A stretch of DNA of 64,000 nucleotides from JBCBSS01 sp039819065 (GTDB taxonomy: Bacteria; Bacteroidota; Bacteroidia; Cytophagales; Cyclobacteriaceae): NCBI GenBank assembly GCA_039819065.1, contig JBCBSS010000002.1:62001-126000 (forward strand). Direction: 5' to 3'. The translations under genes were made by a program, and so were the position numbers. Positions 1-7,304 of the stretch are shown here, piece by piece (position 1 is the stretch's first letter; each line of letters opens with the position of its first letter). The notes below the pieces were generated by a model. The model did no database searches, was not told the origin of the DNA, and worked only from the letters and a program-made list of their open reading frames with translations.

Positions 1-296
1 TAACTGAACTCTTTACGAGTGGCCTGGTCTTCCTTTTCTTCTACCTCCTGTTTGCTTTCTGCACTGACAATTAAACTGCCATTTTCAATGTTGACGTTAA
101 AGTCCTCTTTCGTCATGCCAGGAACTGCCAGTTCAATTTGAAAAGCAGTATCGCTCTCAAATACATTGGCTGCCGGAACTGTGGATATCATTGAGTCCCG
201 AAAATTCCGGTTGAAGAAATTGTCATCATCAAAGAAGCCTGAAAACATGCTCGGCATCTCTGGGAAAAGTCTCTGATGTCTAACTAAGCGTGTCAT
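1..296 (-). CDS. Hsp20/alpha-crystallin small heat shock protein (3' end cut by window)
   Basis: ATP-independent holdase chaperone of the small heat shock family. The gene reads leftward from an ATG at 296 and runs off the window after about 98 residues, so the C-terminal half is missing. The visible part starts MTRLVRHQRLFPEMPSMFSG, an N-terminal arm typical of Bacteroidota Hsp20. It continues into the first strands of the alpha-crystallin domain from about residue 40 (FQIELAVPGMTKEDF, then NIENGSLIVSAE), which match the family pattern. It is the last gene of a leftward stress cluster. An FNR/CRP-like box lies 92 bp upstream of the start. Family assignment is firm; the specific substrate role cannot be seen. 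Confidence 0.93.
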   Translation of the reverse strand, partial: MTRLVRHQRLFPEMPSMFSGFFDDDNFFNRNFRDSMISTVPAANVFESDTAFQIELAVPGMTKEDFNVNIENGSLIVSAESKQEVEEKEDQATRKEFS

Positions 297-353
297 TTTG
301 ATTTATCCTTTAGATGGAACATTTATTTTACAGTTTTAAAGTAGGTGGAAGCA

Positions 354-370
354 GTCATAATAAATATGAC
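354..370. repeat. Short inverted repeat upstream of hsp20
   Basis: GTCAT-N7-ATGAC forms a perfect 5-bp inverted repeat in the gap between hsp20 and the next gene. It lies 58-74 bp upstream of the hsp20 start, between that start and the FNR-like box at 388-401. It could be an operator or part of the promoter. Its short length makes chance possible. Confidence 0.3.
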
Positions 371-387
371 ATCAATCAAAGCGATCC

Positions 388-401
388 GTGATTCCTATCA
401 A
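388..401. promoter_or_regulatory. FNR/CRP-like box upstream of hsp20
   Basis: GTGATTCCTATCAA matches the TTGAT-N4-ATCAA geometry of FNR-family sites at nine of ten informative bases. It lies directly downstream of the next gene's stop codon and 92-105 bp upstream of the hsp20 start. Two related boxes occur in the other intergenic gap of this cluster, which argues against chance. Whether an FNR, CRP or another family member binds cannot be told from the site. Confidence 0.45.
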
Positions 402-827
402 TCAAAGAAGCTCCAGATTGCCACCTAGTGTGGCGAACAAGCTGCGCTTGTAACTTCCGAATTCCTTACGGAAGGCATCGACGCTACATTTGAGCTTGGT
501 ATGTTCTATTTGCAATTCGACCTCATCCGTAATACTGACACTTGACAATTGATCTTTCACTCTTTCCATATGCTCCCTGGTCTGATGCCTGTATTCATCA
601 AGCAATTCGCCACCGTAATAGGTGATTAAGTGTTGAAAGTGGTCTAACTCTTTCTTCAAAGCTATGGTGTCAAATGAGGTAGAATGCCTGTCCAAGAGCT
701 TCTGAAAAAAGGATACTTCAAACTTCCAAAGATCGATTTCGGCCATCCACCTATCAGATTCTTGATATAGTGTATTCAGGCCTTCTTCGAATAAGAGTGT
801 GTCGGTGTCAGAGATGATGGTTTTCAT
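402..827 (-). CDS. Hypothetical helical protein of stress cluster
   Basis: I do not recognise a family for this 141-residue protein. It has no signal peptide and no membrane segment, is rich in Glu, Lys, Gln and Leu, and is predicted by eye to be almost entirely helical with heptad-like stretches (residues about 30-110). This suggests a coiled-coil or four-helix bundle. It starts at an ATG at 827 and sits between a site-2 protease gene (51 bp upstream) and hsp20 (105 bp downstream), all leftward. That position suggests a stress-related cytoplasmic protein, but this is inference from context only. Confidence 0.75.
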   Translation of the reverse strand: MKTIISDTDTLLFEEGLNTLYQESDRWMAEIDLWKFEVSFFQKLLDRHSTSFDTIALKKELDHFQHLITYYGGELLDEYRHQTREHMERVKDQLSSVSITDEVELQIEHTKLKCSVDAFRKEFGSYKRSLFATLGGNLELL

Positions 828-878
828 GATATGAGATGTTTGAATGGGTTATATTGATTTGTTTTAATGTCTACTTTT

Positions 879-1970
879 CTATATGCCTCTACTCTTGGCG
901 AGGGCTTTTTTCACCAGAATGAATTCCATTACATTTTCCAAATCCAAAACGCCTATGATCCGGCTATTTTGTACCACAGGCATCAATGAGTTAGTCGTGT
1001 TTTGCTGCTCGTTATAAATCTTTTCCAGTGGTGTATCGGGTGTAATCGTTTTGAGTTCAGTATTCATAATTTTCCCCACAGTGGTTTCAACATCGTGCTG
1101 CGCCACGGCCTTGATAATCTCACTGCGGTTTAGGGTACCCACCATATCGGCACCGTCCATTACGGCAAAGTCTTTTGCATCGCTATCCAAGAGTTTTTCA
1201 ACAGCTCTGGATATGGTGTCATCCACATGTAATGAGTGGAAATCATGCATTATTATATCGCCGACCGTATGCCCATGCAGTATGCTATTGGATTGGGTGA
1301 AGACCATTTCTGCCTGGGCACCCAGGTAGACGAAAATGCCTATCACAATCAGGAAAGGGTTAAAGAAGAGTCCCCAGAAAACGAAGACAATAGCCAATAA
1401 TTGACCTATTGAAGTAGCTATTCTTGTCGCTCTTTCCCGAGGCATATTGAAGGTCAGCAGGGCTCGTAGTACTCGACCACCATCCATCGGAAAGGCTGGA
1501 ATGAGGTTAAATATGGCCAGCAGAAAATTAACTACCATCAACAGGAAGAAGAAGTTAGCTCCACTGACTGGCGCCAATGCGCTTCCTGAGGGTATACCAT
1601 TGGTCAATTCAAGAATGGTCAGGAGTAGGCCTGAGATGACAAGGTTGACAGCAGGGCCGGCTAATGCAACAATCAATTCCTGCTTGGGATTGGCCGGCAT
1701 GGATTCTAACCGTGCCAGACCACCAATAGGCAATAGTGTTATATCCCTTGTTTTATAGTTGAATCGTTTGGCGGCTAAAGCATGCCCAAACTCATGTAGC
1801 GTAACGCAAAAGAAGAGTGTGAGTACAAAAAGTAAGGTGAGCAAGATGTCGTTGACGTTCTGTCCCTGGTTGGCTCCGGAAATAGCAATCCATCCGATCA
1901 AAATCAGAAAGGTCCAATGAATGAAGACCTTTATCCCCCAGTACTTACCCAAATACAATGACCATTTCAT
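879..1970 (-). CDS. Site-2 protease family protein (M50) with two CBS domains
   Basis: Intramembrane zinc metalloprotease of the M50 family, 363 residues. The zinc motif HEFGH is at residues 59-63 and the second motif, NLIPAFPMDGG with metal-ligand Asp163, is at 155-165. About six hydrophobic segments cover residues 15-220. A cytoplasmic pair of CBS domains fills residues 235-350, a typical M50B/CBS arrangement in which nucleotide binding may gate proteolysis. Site-2 proteases usually release membrane-bound regulators, but no substrate is apparent here. The start ATG at 1970 gives a complete N-terminus. The upstream gap is shared with the divergent PPOX gene and contains two FNR-like boxes, so low-oxygen or stress control is likely. 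Confidence 0.93.
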   Translation of the reverse strand: MKWSLYLGKYWGIKVFIHWTFLILIGWIAISGANQGQNVNDILLTLLFVLTLFFCVTLHEFGHALAAKRFNYKTRDITLLPIGGLARLESMPANPKQELIVALAGPAVNLVISGLLLTILELTNGIPSGSALAPVSGANFFFLLMVVNFLLAIFNLIPAFPMDGGRVLRALLTFNMPRERATRIATSIGQLLAIVFVFWGLFFNPFLIVIGIFVYLGAQAEMVFTQSNSILHGHTVGDIIMHDFHSLHVDDTISRAVEKLLDSDAKDFAVMDGADMVGTLNRSEIIKAVAQHDVETTVGKIMNTELKTITPDTPLEKIYNEQQNTTNSLMPVVQNSRIIGVLDLENVMEFILVKKALAKSRGI

Positions 1971-2042
1971 CTCGTTACTTTTTGATAGCGCTAATCAATG
2001 CATTTCTATCCATTTTGCCGATGATGTCGGTCAAGCGAAGAG

Positions 2043-2056
2043 TTGATTTATGTCAG
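2043..2056. promoter_or_regulatory. FNR/CRP-like box between M50 protease and PPOX genes
   Basis: TTGATTTATGTCAG carries one perfect half-site (TTGAT) and a degenerate second half (GTCAG) with the correct four-base spacing. It lies 73 bp upstream of the leftward M50 gene. A second inverted repeat with wider spacing (TTGAT-N7-ATCAA, 1982-1998) lies closer to that gene and does not fit FNR geometry. Confidence 0.35.
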
Positions 2057-2116
2057 CCGTGGTAATTTCTTGGCTACCGTACCGATCTGACAGATTGAGT
2101 AGCATCACCACCATGG

Positions 2117-2130
2117 GTGATGTAAATCAT
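2117..2130. promoter_or_regulatory. FNR/CRP-like box upstream of PPOX gene
   Basis: GTGATGTAAATCAT contains the perfect inverted repeat TGAT-N4-ATCA. A Bacteroidota-type -7 element (TATATTCG, matching TAnnTTTG at five of six fixed bases) lies at 2153-2160. This would put the transcription start near 2166 and centre the box about 42 bp upstream, the class II activator position for FNR/CRP proteins. The geometry is read from the sequence; the regulatory role is inferred. Confidence 0.5.
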
Positions 2131-2197
2131 ACAGTTGCATATTATTGACTTTTATATTCGGAAAAGTTGGACACAGAACAGGTTAAATATTTCAATT

Positions 2198-2647
2198 ATG
2201 ACAGGTCAACTCAGTAACTCACAAATTGACACATTGCTTGAAAGTTGCTCACTGGGTAGGTTGGGGTGCTATGCGCAAAATACAGTTTATGTTGTGCCGG
2301 TATCTTACGCTTTCGAAGGTGAATACGTTTACAGCCACACTCGGGAAGGCATGAAAGTCAACATGATGAGGGAAAATCCGGATGTCTGCTTTGAGGTCGA
2401 CCAAATCGATAATATGGCCAACTGGAGGAGTGCTATCCTCTGGGGTAAATATGAAGAGCTTGCCGGACATGACAGAGAAGAAGCACTACAGAAAATATGT
2501 AACCGGTTTGTCCCAATCACCACCAGTATCTATTCCTTACCTGCAAAAGATATACATGCAAAGGACATAGCCAGCGTAGCAAAACTCAAGGAGGTGGTGT
2601 TTCGCATCAAAATAGAAAAGAGGTCAGGCAGGTTTGAGAAAAGATAA
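2198..2647 (+). CDS. Pyridoxamine 5'-phosphate oxidase family (PPOX) flavin-binding protein
   Basis: Small split-barrel flavoprotein of the type often annotated as nitroimidazole-resistance or FMN-binding protein, 149 residues from the ATG at 2198. An in-frame TTG at 2135 is possible, but its extra 21 residues are not conserved-looking and would overlap the promoter. Visible family features are LGRLGCYA near the N-terminus, YVVPVSYAFEG, the SHTREGMKVNMMRENPDVCF strand-helix, and the WRSAILWGKYEEL strand. These fit the general split-barrel pattern. Such proteins bind FMN or a deazaflavin and are often induced in low oxygen in Bacteroidota. The substrate is unknown. An FNR-like box and -7 element lie just upstream. 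Confidence 0.85.
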   Translation: MTGQLSNSQIDTLLESCSLGRLGCYAQNTVYVVPVSYAFEGEYVYSHTREGMKVNMMRENPDVCFEVDQIDNMANWRSAILWGKYEELAGHDREEALQKICNRFVPITTSIYSLPAKDIHAKDIASVAKLKEVVFRIKIEKRSGRFEKR

Positions 2648-2716
2648 GTAAATGAATGTCTAAAGACAACATATTAGTATTGAATTCGTTAGAATACAAA
2701 AACAAATAACCTAATT

Positions 2717-2872
2717 ATGAAAAAACTAACGAAAGCAGAACAGAGAATGATTAAAGGGGGAACAGACCCTGTTGATTCTAGAGGACAAGATCCTCAGCTT
2801 CCTCCGCGATTGACTTCAAATCATGGCACTGGCAAGGATATTATTTTACCGCCTAGAAGGCCAACTGCATAA
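2717..2872 (+). CDS. Double-glycine leader peptide (bacteriocin/natural-product precursor-like)
   Basis: A 51-residue peptide beginning MKKLTKAEQRMIKGG, a classical double-glycine leader of the ComC/class II bacteriocin and Bacteroidota GG-precursor type. The leader ends at Gly15. The 36-residue core is polar and proline-rich, holds two LPPR motifs (core residues 13-16 and 30-33), and has no cysteine, so it is not a lanthipeptide. It starts at an ATG 69 bp after the PPOX gene and is followed by a strong terminator. GG leaders are removed and exported by peptidase-containing (C39) ABC transporters, but none is in this window. The leader match is strong; the function (signal, bacteriocin or other) is unknown. 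Confidence 0.72.
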   Translation: MKKLTKAEQRMIKGGTDPVDSRGQDPQLPPRLTSNHGTGKDIILPPRRPTA

Positions 2873-2880
2873 TCCAGATT

Positions 2881-2919
2881 TATCAGATGTTGCTGTGGTG
2901 GCATCTGATACTCATTTTT
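2881..2919 (+). terminator. Rho-independent terminator after GG-leader peptide gene
   Basis: TATCAGATG pairs perfectly with CATCTGATA (9 bp) around a 12-base loop, followed by a short T-rich tail. It starts 8 bases after the peptide stop codon, so the peptide gene has its own transcript end. Confidence 0.7.
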
Positions 2920-2991
2920 AGATTTCGAAACTCCCAGTTTCGATGAAGGCGCCTTGACATAAATAAATGGCAGCCGGAGTGCTGGCAGGTA

Positions 2992-3474
2992 TTACATCAT
3001 GTGAGTAACGTTACCAAGACTCCCATCATATTTTTCTGTTTCAATACCGAACTTCTTCAAAAACTCCACCCCTTCATCAAGCGCTATGCCTTTATACTCA
3101 GCGTAGGAATTAAGGTAGATCACCTTTTCGATACCCATAGAATATATTACCCTTGCGCAGGCAATACATGGAGAGAGCGTCACATAGAGTGTCGACCCCT
3201 CTACAGAGGTTTTGTTCTTTACCGCATACAGTATAGCGTTCTGTTCTGCATGTAATGCTAGTGAGCAGCTTCCCTTAGAATCACGTGGGCAGCCTTCTTC
3301 TGCAAACTCTATATCGCAATTGTGTGTGCCTGATGGTGGGCCATTGTATCCTATCGAAATAATTCTGGTGTCTTTGGTCAAAACAGCGCCAACGTGACGC
3401 CTTACGCAGTGGGAACGTTTGGCCAAATTCACTGCCAACTCCATAAAGATATCATCAAATTCCGGTCGCTCCAT
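2992..3474 (-). CDS. Deoxycytidylate (dCMP) deaminase family protein
   Basis: Zinc-dependent deaminase converting dCMP to dUMP for thymidylate synthesis, 160 residues. The zinc and catalytic motif HAE is at 75-77 and the PCxxC motif (P102-C106) supplies the remaining ligands Cys103 and Cys106. Additional cysteines (Cys23, Cys53, Cys62, Cys70) are typical of the ComEB/dCMP deaminase group. The YNGPPSGTHNC segment (43-53) is a family hallmark. It starts at an ATG at 3474 and diverges from the DUF2911 gene. A ComE-type competence role is possible but not supported by neighbours. Confidence 0.93.
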   Translation of the reverse strand: MERPEFDDIFMELAVNLAKRSHCVRRHVGAVLTKDTRIISIGYNGPPSGTHNCDIEFAEEGCPRDSKGSCSLALHAEQNAILYAVKNKTSVEGSTLYVTLSPCIACARVIYSMGIEKVIYLNSYAEYKGIALDEGVEFLKKFGIETEKYDGSLGNVTHMM

Positions 3475-3560
3475 ATATCAAGTCTAACGAGTGAGGCATA
3501 AAATTTGCATCCAAAGATTGTATATTTAACCGCATTTATCAAGGAAATCGAAAGAAGCCA

Positions 3561-4109
3561 ATGAAAAATTCATTTACCACGATTACACTGTTAATTTCCA
3601 TTTTATTAGCTAGTCACTCAGGTGTTCTGGGTCAGGAAGCGATCAAGCCCAGACCAAGTCCGCTGGCTATATCAACCATCAAATTCGAAGACTCTTATTT
3701 AAAGATCACCTATTCACAACCTCATAAAAGAGGTAGAAACATATTTGGTGAATTAGTACCATATGGACAAGTTTGGAGAACGGGTGCCAACGAGGCTACT
3801 GAGATCACCATAACCGAAGATGTGATGTTTGGTACTGACACTCTTAAGGCCGGTACTTATTCTATCTTTTCTATTCCCGAAAAGGATAAATGGATCATCA
3901 TTGTCAATGCAGAGTTGGGTCTCTGGGGGTCTTATAATTACCAGCAAAAGTCTGATGTAATGAGGTTTGAGGTCAAAACTGAACGTGTAAAGGATGTCGT
4001 TTATGAGCCTTTTACCATTGACTTCAGCCAGAAAAATGCCGAAGCGGAAATGTACATGATGTGGGACAAAACGAAAGTTACCATACCCATCAAGTTCATC
4101 GGGCACTAA
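3561..4109 (+). CDS. DUF2911 family secreted protein
   Basis: Exported protein of 182 residues with a signal peptide (residues 1-24, likely cleavage before QEAIKP). The mature part has the DUF2911 signature: RPSPLAISTIKFEDSYLKI, then ITYSQPHKRGRNIFGELVPYGQ, a WRTGANEATEI segment and a GTYSIFSIPE turn. The family is common in Bacteroidota, is predicted to be periplasmic and has no assigned biochemical role. It stands alone: the divergent dCMP deaminase lies 86 bp away and the next rightward gene begins 82 bp after it. Confidence 0.9.
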   Translation: MKNSFTTITLLISILLASHSGVLGQEAIKPRPSPLAISTIKFEDSYLKITYSQPHKRGRNIFGELVPYGQVWRTGANEATEITITEDVMFGTDTLKAGTYSIFSIPEKDKWIIIVNAELGLWGSYNYQQKSDVMRFEVKTERVKDVVYEPFTIDFSQKNAEAEMYMMWDKTKVTIPIKFIGH

Positions 4110-4191
4110 GCCAATTGTCGGGTTGATACGATTTTCAAATCAGTTCTTTTTTAGTTAATTTATTAGACAGAAAGTATAAAGCGCAAAGCAC

Positions 4192-4524
4192 GTGGAGGAC
4201 AAAAAATACAAAAGTCTAAAGGAGTTCTATCCTTTTTATCTTACCGAGCATTCAGACCCGACTTGTAGAAGGCTTCATTTTGTAGGTACCGGGTTGGTTT
4301 TTGTGATATTCTTTTGGGCTATTTTCACTCAGACCTGGTGGGGTTTGGCGCTTGTGCCTTTGGTGGGTTATGGCTTTGCCTGGGTAGGACACTTCTTCTT
4401 TGAAAAGAACAAACCAGCTACTTTCCAATATCCTGGTTATAGTCTGGCTTCTGACTTTATCTTATTCTTCGATCTACTCAAAGGGAAAGAAAAGTTTAAG
4501 CCCTCCACACAAAAGCAGGTTTAG
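4192..4524 (+). CDS. Mpo1-like (DUF962) membrane protein
   Basis: Small membrane protein of 110 residues related to yeast Mpo1, an Fe(II)-dependent dioxygenase acting on 2-hydroxy fatty acids. The family motif EHSDPTCRRLHFVG is at residues 19-32 and a second histidine motif GHFFFEKNKPATF is at 66-78. Two hydrophobic hairpins lie at about 33-65. Translation starts at a GTG at 4192, with a purine-rich stretch upstream. It lies 6 bp upstream of the AraC-type regulator gene, so the two are probably co-transcribed. The enzymatic activity of bacterial members is inferred from the eukaryotic homologue. Confidence 0.85.
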   Translation: MEDKKYKSLKEFYPFYLTEHSDPTCRRLHFVGTGLVFVIFFWAIFTQTWWGLALVPLVGYGFAWVGHFFFEKNKPATFQYPGYSLASDFILFFDLLKGKEKFKPSTQKQV

Positions 4525-4530
4525 CCCGGC

Positions 4531-5628
4531 ATGGAACCATCATTAGATCATTGGACTAGCATCTTCCTTATAGCAGCAGCTCAAGGGCTATTTCTTGGTT
4601 TCATAATGGTCTTTAAAAAGGAAGGCCTTAGGCAAAGCAATTTGCTCTTGGCATCGGTTATTTTTCTCTTCACCTTCATGCTGTTTTATTACGTGAGTTA
4701 TTGGACAGGATATTTACGTTACCTGCCAAGATTCACACCGCTGTTGGGCGGTCTCACATTTCTGATCGCACCACTACTTTACTTCTATTTAAGGTCTCTG
4801 GATGGCATCAAACTCACTGCTAAGGATGCATTGCATGTTGTTCCATTTGCAATTTATGTACTGTTTCAGACATCACTTTGGTTCCTATTGAGTGTTTTCG
4901 ATGTTTCACGTCCTACCTGGCATGTTGTTATTTCTGCCTATCAGAGTACACACTTGTTGGTCTACGCCTGTTTGATCTTCTTTATATCCAGCCGATTCAA
5001 GATTCAAAAGGATAACGAAAGGAAATCGGCATGGGCCATTAAGCTATCATATGCCAATCTCGGCTATACTTTGAGCTACGTAAGCTACCACTTAATGGTA
5101 TGGACAGGCACACTTAGTGAGGAATTAGATTATACCGTATCTTTCTCGATGTCATTTTTCATCTACTTTGTGGGGTACACCAGTTTCAATTATCCCAATG
5201 TCATAACACATTCTACGACTGAAAAGAAATATCGCAAATCACCTCTCACACCAGTAGCTGCCGAACATATTGCAGAAAAACTAGAACAATATATCGATCA
5301 GCATAAAAGCTTTTTGAATGGAGATCTAAGGCTAAAAGATATAGCTGATGAGCTCAACTTATCCACTCATGTTTTATCCCAGGTGATCAACGAGCAATTC
5401 GATCAAAGCTTTTCTGACTTTATCAATATGAAGAGAGTAGAGGAAGCTAAGAGGTTATTAACTGACCCTGGAAAAGTAAATGAGAAGATCATAGGCATAG
5501 CCTACGATTGTGGATTCAACAACAAGACTTCCTTTAACAATGCTTTTAAGAAATTTACCGGTGTTTCACCTTCAGCTTATCAAAAGGCACCGTCACATCA
5601 AAAAATAGGACTTACCCATCAATCCTAA
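4531..5628 (+). CDS. Membrane-anchored AraC family transcriptional regulator
   Basis: A 365-residue protein with about seven membrane segments in residues 8-225 followed by an AraC/XylS DNA-binding domain at about 250-355. The second helix-turn-helix is well conserved (IAYDCGFNNKTSFNNAFKKF, then TGVSPSAYQK). This membrane-sensor/AraC architecture is common in Bacteroidota and presumably responds to a ligand at the membrane. The target genes are unknown. The adjacent Mpo1-like gene is the first candidate for a shared pathway in lipid metabolism. Confidence 0.92.
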   Translation: MEPSLDHWTSIFLIAAAQGLFLGFIMVFKKEGLRQSNLLLASVIFLFTFMLFYYVSYWTGYLRYLPRFTPLLGGLTFLIAPLLYFYLRSLDGIKLTAKDALHVVPFAIYVLFQTSLWFLLSVFDVSRPTWHVVISAYQSTHLLVYACLIFFISSRFKIQKDNERKSAWAIKLSYANLGYTLSYVSYHLMVWTGTLSEELDYTVSFSMSFFIYFVGYTSFNYPNVITHSTTEKKYRKSPLTPVAAEHIAEKLEQYIDQHKSFLNGDLRLKDIADELNLSTHVLSQVINEQFDQSFSDFINMKRVEEAKRLLTDPGKVNEKIIGIAYDCGFNNKTSFNNAFKKFTGVSPSAYQKAPSHQKIGLTHQS

Positions 5629-5663
5629 TTAGTGTTTAACACTGCATCATTGGCCTGACTTTC

Positions 5664-6626
5664 TCAAAAACAAAGCTCAAACTGATCAAAGAAATCCCAA
5701 AGCTCCTGACTGGCCAGAACATCCAGATTGGTTTGCCCTAAGGTTTGTTGATTAGGAACGGCCACACCCGGCCAAGTATGTCCTCCTCCATTTACCTTGT
5801 AGAATACTACCTTGGAGTCACAATCCCCTTCTTCGTATTCGAATATGGTCACGGTAGAATTATCAGTAGTATTCACATTAGGAATATCTCTGGTGGTAGG
5901 CGTGCTTTGCACTTGATTGTTACCAACCCAAAAATCAACAGCCTGCTCTACCCCCACCACAGCTTCTAAATCAGGATTGCCAGATACAAACCCGCCGTCA
6001 TAAGGCACGAGTGGGTCATCCGTACCGAATACATAGATCATAGGAATGGCTCTGCCAGGATTACCGCTTTCGAAAAGACTCACACTCATTGTACCTCCCA
6101 AAGTACCTATCGCAGCAAATTGATCATTTCTTTCAAATGCTATGAGTTGGGTCAAAAAACTGCCATTTGAAAAGCCGCATAAATACACCTTACTGGCATC
6201 AATGCTATATTCGCCTTTCAGATTTGACACTAACTCGTCGATAAATCCTACGTCGTCGATCCCGAGTTTATCCGGCCCCAACCCCCTTCCATCGGCCCAT
6301 ACAAAACTATTAGGAGCGGAGGCGAAGAAAGCCTGAGGGTAAACCACCAGAAAGTCATTATCATCTGAAACCTGGTTAAAGTTGGTGAAACCTTGAGCTG
6401 AAGCAGCGTTTCCCCCACCCCCATGTAGGAAAACAACTAAGGGGAAATCTTCTGTACCATCATAACTGTCAGGAATATGCAGGGTGTATTTTCTTTCATT
6501 ACTTTGAAATTGCAACGTTCCATCTACAAACTCAGGGAATTCTTGAGGCACTATGGCTTGCTCTTGATCTTCTGAACAACCGAAAGCACAAACGGTCAAT
6601 AAGACCATAATTAGCATTCTATTCAT
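5664..6626 (-). CDS. PHB depolymerase/feruloyl esterase-like lipoprotein
   Basis: Alpha/beta-hydrolase esterase of the LpqC/PHB-depolymerase (CE1-like) family, 320 residues. The lipobox LTVCAFGC puts the lipidated cysteine at residue 17, so the protein sits on the cell surface or periplasmic membrane face. The oxyanion-hole motif HGGGG is at 68-72, the nucleophile elbow CGFSNGS at 150-156 (Ser153), candidate Asp203/204 lies in GTDDPLVPY, and catalytic His283 lies in NGGGHTWPG. Substrates for this family include short polyhydroxyalkanoates and feruloylated sugars; which applies here cannot be told. Confidence 0.9.
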   Translation of the reverse strand: MNRMLIMVLLTVCAFGCSEDQEQAIVPQEFPEFVDGTLQFQSNERKYTLHIPDSYDGTEDFPLVVFLHGGGGNAASAQGFTNFNQVSDDNDFLVVYPQAFFASAPNSFVWADGRGLGPDKLGIDDVGFIDELVSNLKGEYSIDASKVYLCGFSNGSFLTQLIAFERNDQFAAIGTLGGTMSVSLFESGNPGRAIPMIYVFGTDDPLVPYDGGFVSGNPDLEAVVGVEQAVDFWVGNNQVQSTPTTRDIPNVNTTDNSTVTIFEYEEGDCDSKVVFYKVNGGGHTWPGVAVPNQQTLGQTNLDVLASQELWDFFDQFELCF

Positions 6627-6735
6627 ATGTGTAATTTTCTATTTAGACTTGACGGCAAGCCTTACGTTTAATCGTTGCCCCAGAAAAACCTCAAGAAAAG
6701 GGTAAAGTATGATAGGATTTGCCCTGACTCTCTTC

Positions 6736-6765
6736 TTGAATCGACAAATTCAATCACTACTTTAA
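6736..6765 (+). promoter_or_regulatory. Candidate Bacteroidota promoter of DUF1579-like gene
   Basis: TTG at 6736-6738 is followed after exactly 19 bases by TACTTTAA (6758-6765), close to the TTG-N19-TAnnTTTG consensus. It would give a very short leader before the ATG at 6776, which lowers confidence. An inverted repeat TTGAAT-N6-ATTCAA (6736-6753) overlaps the -33 region. Confidence 0.3.
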
Positions 6766-6775
6766 AAGAGACGCT

Positions 6776-7288
6776 ATGAAAAAAACTTTCGCACTAATGA
6801 TCTTGCTGGTTATGAATTATGGACTTTCAGCACAAGAGGTGGACAAGGCTACTACGCAATATGATTTTTGGTTAGGAGATTGGAACTTGACTTGGGATGA
6901 TGGAAACGGTACAATCGGTAAGGGAACCAATCGCATCCAGATAATACTAGATGGTGTTGTCATCCAGGAAAACTTTGAGGCGCTTGTTGGTCAGCTAAAG
7001 GGTTTCAAGGGAACAAGTATTTCAGTTTACAACCCTACCACAAAACAATGGAAGCAAGCCTGGGCTGACAATCAGGGATCGTATTTCAACTTCGTGGGTG
7101 AAATAGATGGAGACAAACGCATATTCAAAACACAGGTATTCGTAAGGGGTGAAAAGAAGATCATACAGCGAATGGTATTCTACGATATCACCCATGATAA
7201 ACTCACTTGGGATTGGGAGAAGTCAGAGGACGGAGGTACTACTTGGCAATTGCAATGGCGCATTAACTATGAAAGGGCTAAAGAGTAA
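6776..7288 (+). CDS. DUF1579-like secreted protein
   Basis: Exported protein of 170 residues with an N-terminal signal peptide (residues 1-19, ending GLSAQ). The mature part contains YDFWLGDWNLTW near residue 30 and repeated strand patterns such as YNPTTKQWKQAWAD and RMVFYDITHDKLTWDWEKS. These resemble the DUF1579/lipocalin-like group found in Bacteroidota. No catalytic motif is visible. Its stop codon lies inside the shared hairpin terminator with the convergent CDF transporter gene. Confidence 0.8.
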   Translation: MKKTFALMILLVMNYGLSAQEVDKATTQYDFWLGDWNLTWDDGNGTIGKGTNRIQIILDGVVIQENFEALVGQLKGFKGTSISVYNPTTKQWKQAWADNQGSYFNFVGEIDGDKRIFKTQVFVRGEKKIIQRMVFYDITHDKLTWDWEKSEDGGTTWQLQWRINYERAKE

Positions 7289-7304
7289 TCCTCCGATTAC
7301 TCTT
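7281..7304. terminator. Bidirectional terminator hairpin containing both stop codons
   Basis: AAGAGTAATC and GATTACTCTT form a perfect 10-bp stem around a CTCC tetraloop. The rightward gene's TAA (7286-7288) and the leftward gene's TAA (7297-7299 on the plus strand) both lie inside the stem. Because the arms begin AAGAG and end CTCTT, both directions have weak U-tracts. Confidence 0.7.

Noticed and set aside
2135..2197. TTG-started extension of the PPOX protein
   Set aside because: It lies over the predicted promoter and transcription start. The protein family begins near MTGQLSNSQ.
5631..5643. Short palindrome AGTGTTTAACACT after the AraC-type gene
   Set aside because: Six-bp arms with a single central base and no U-run; too weak to call a terminator or operator.
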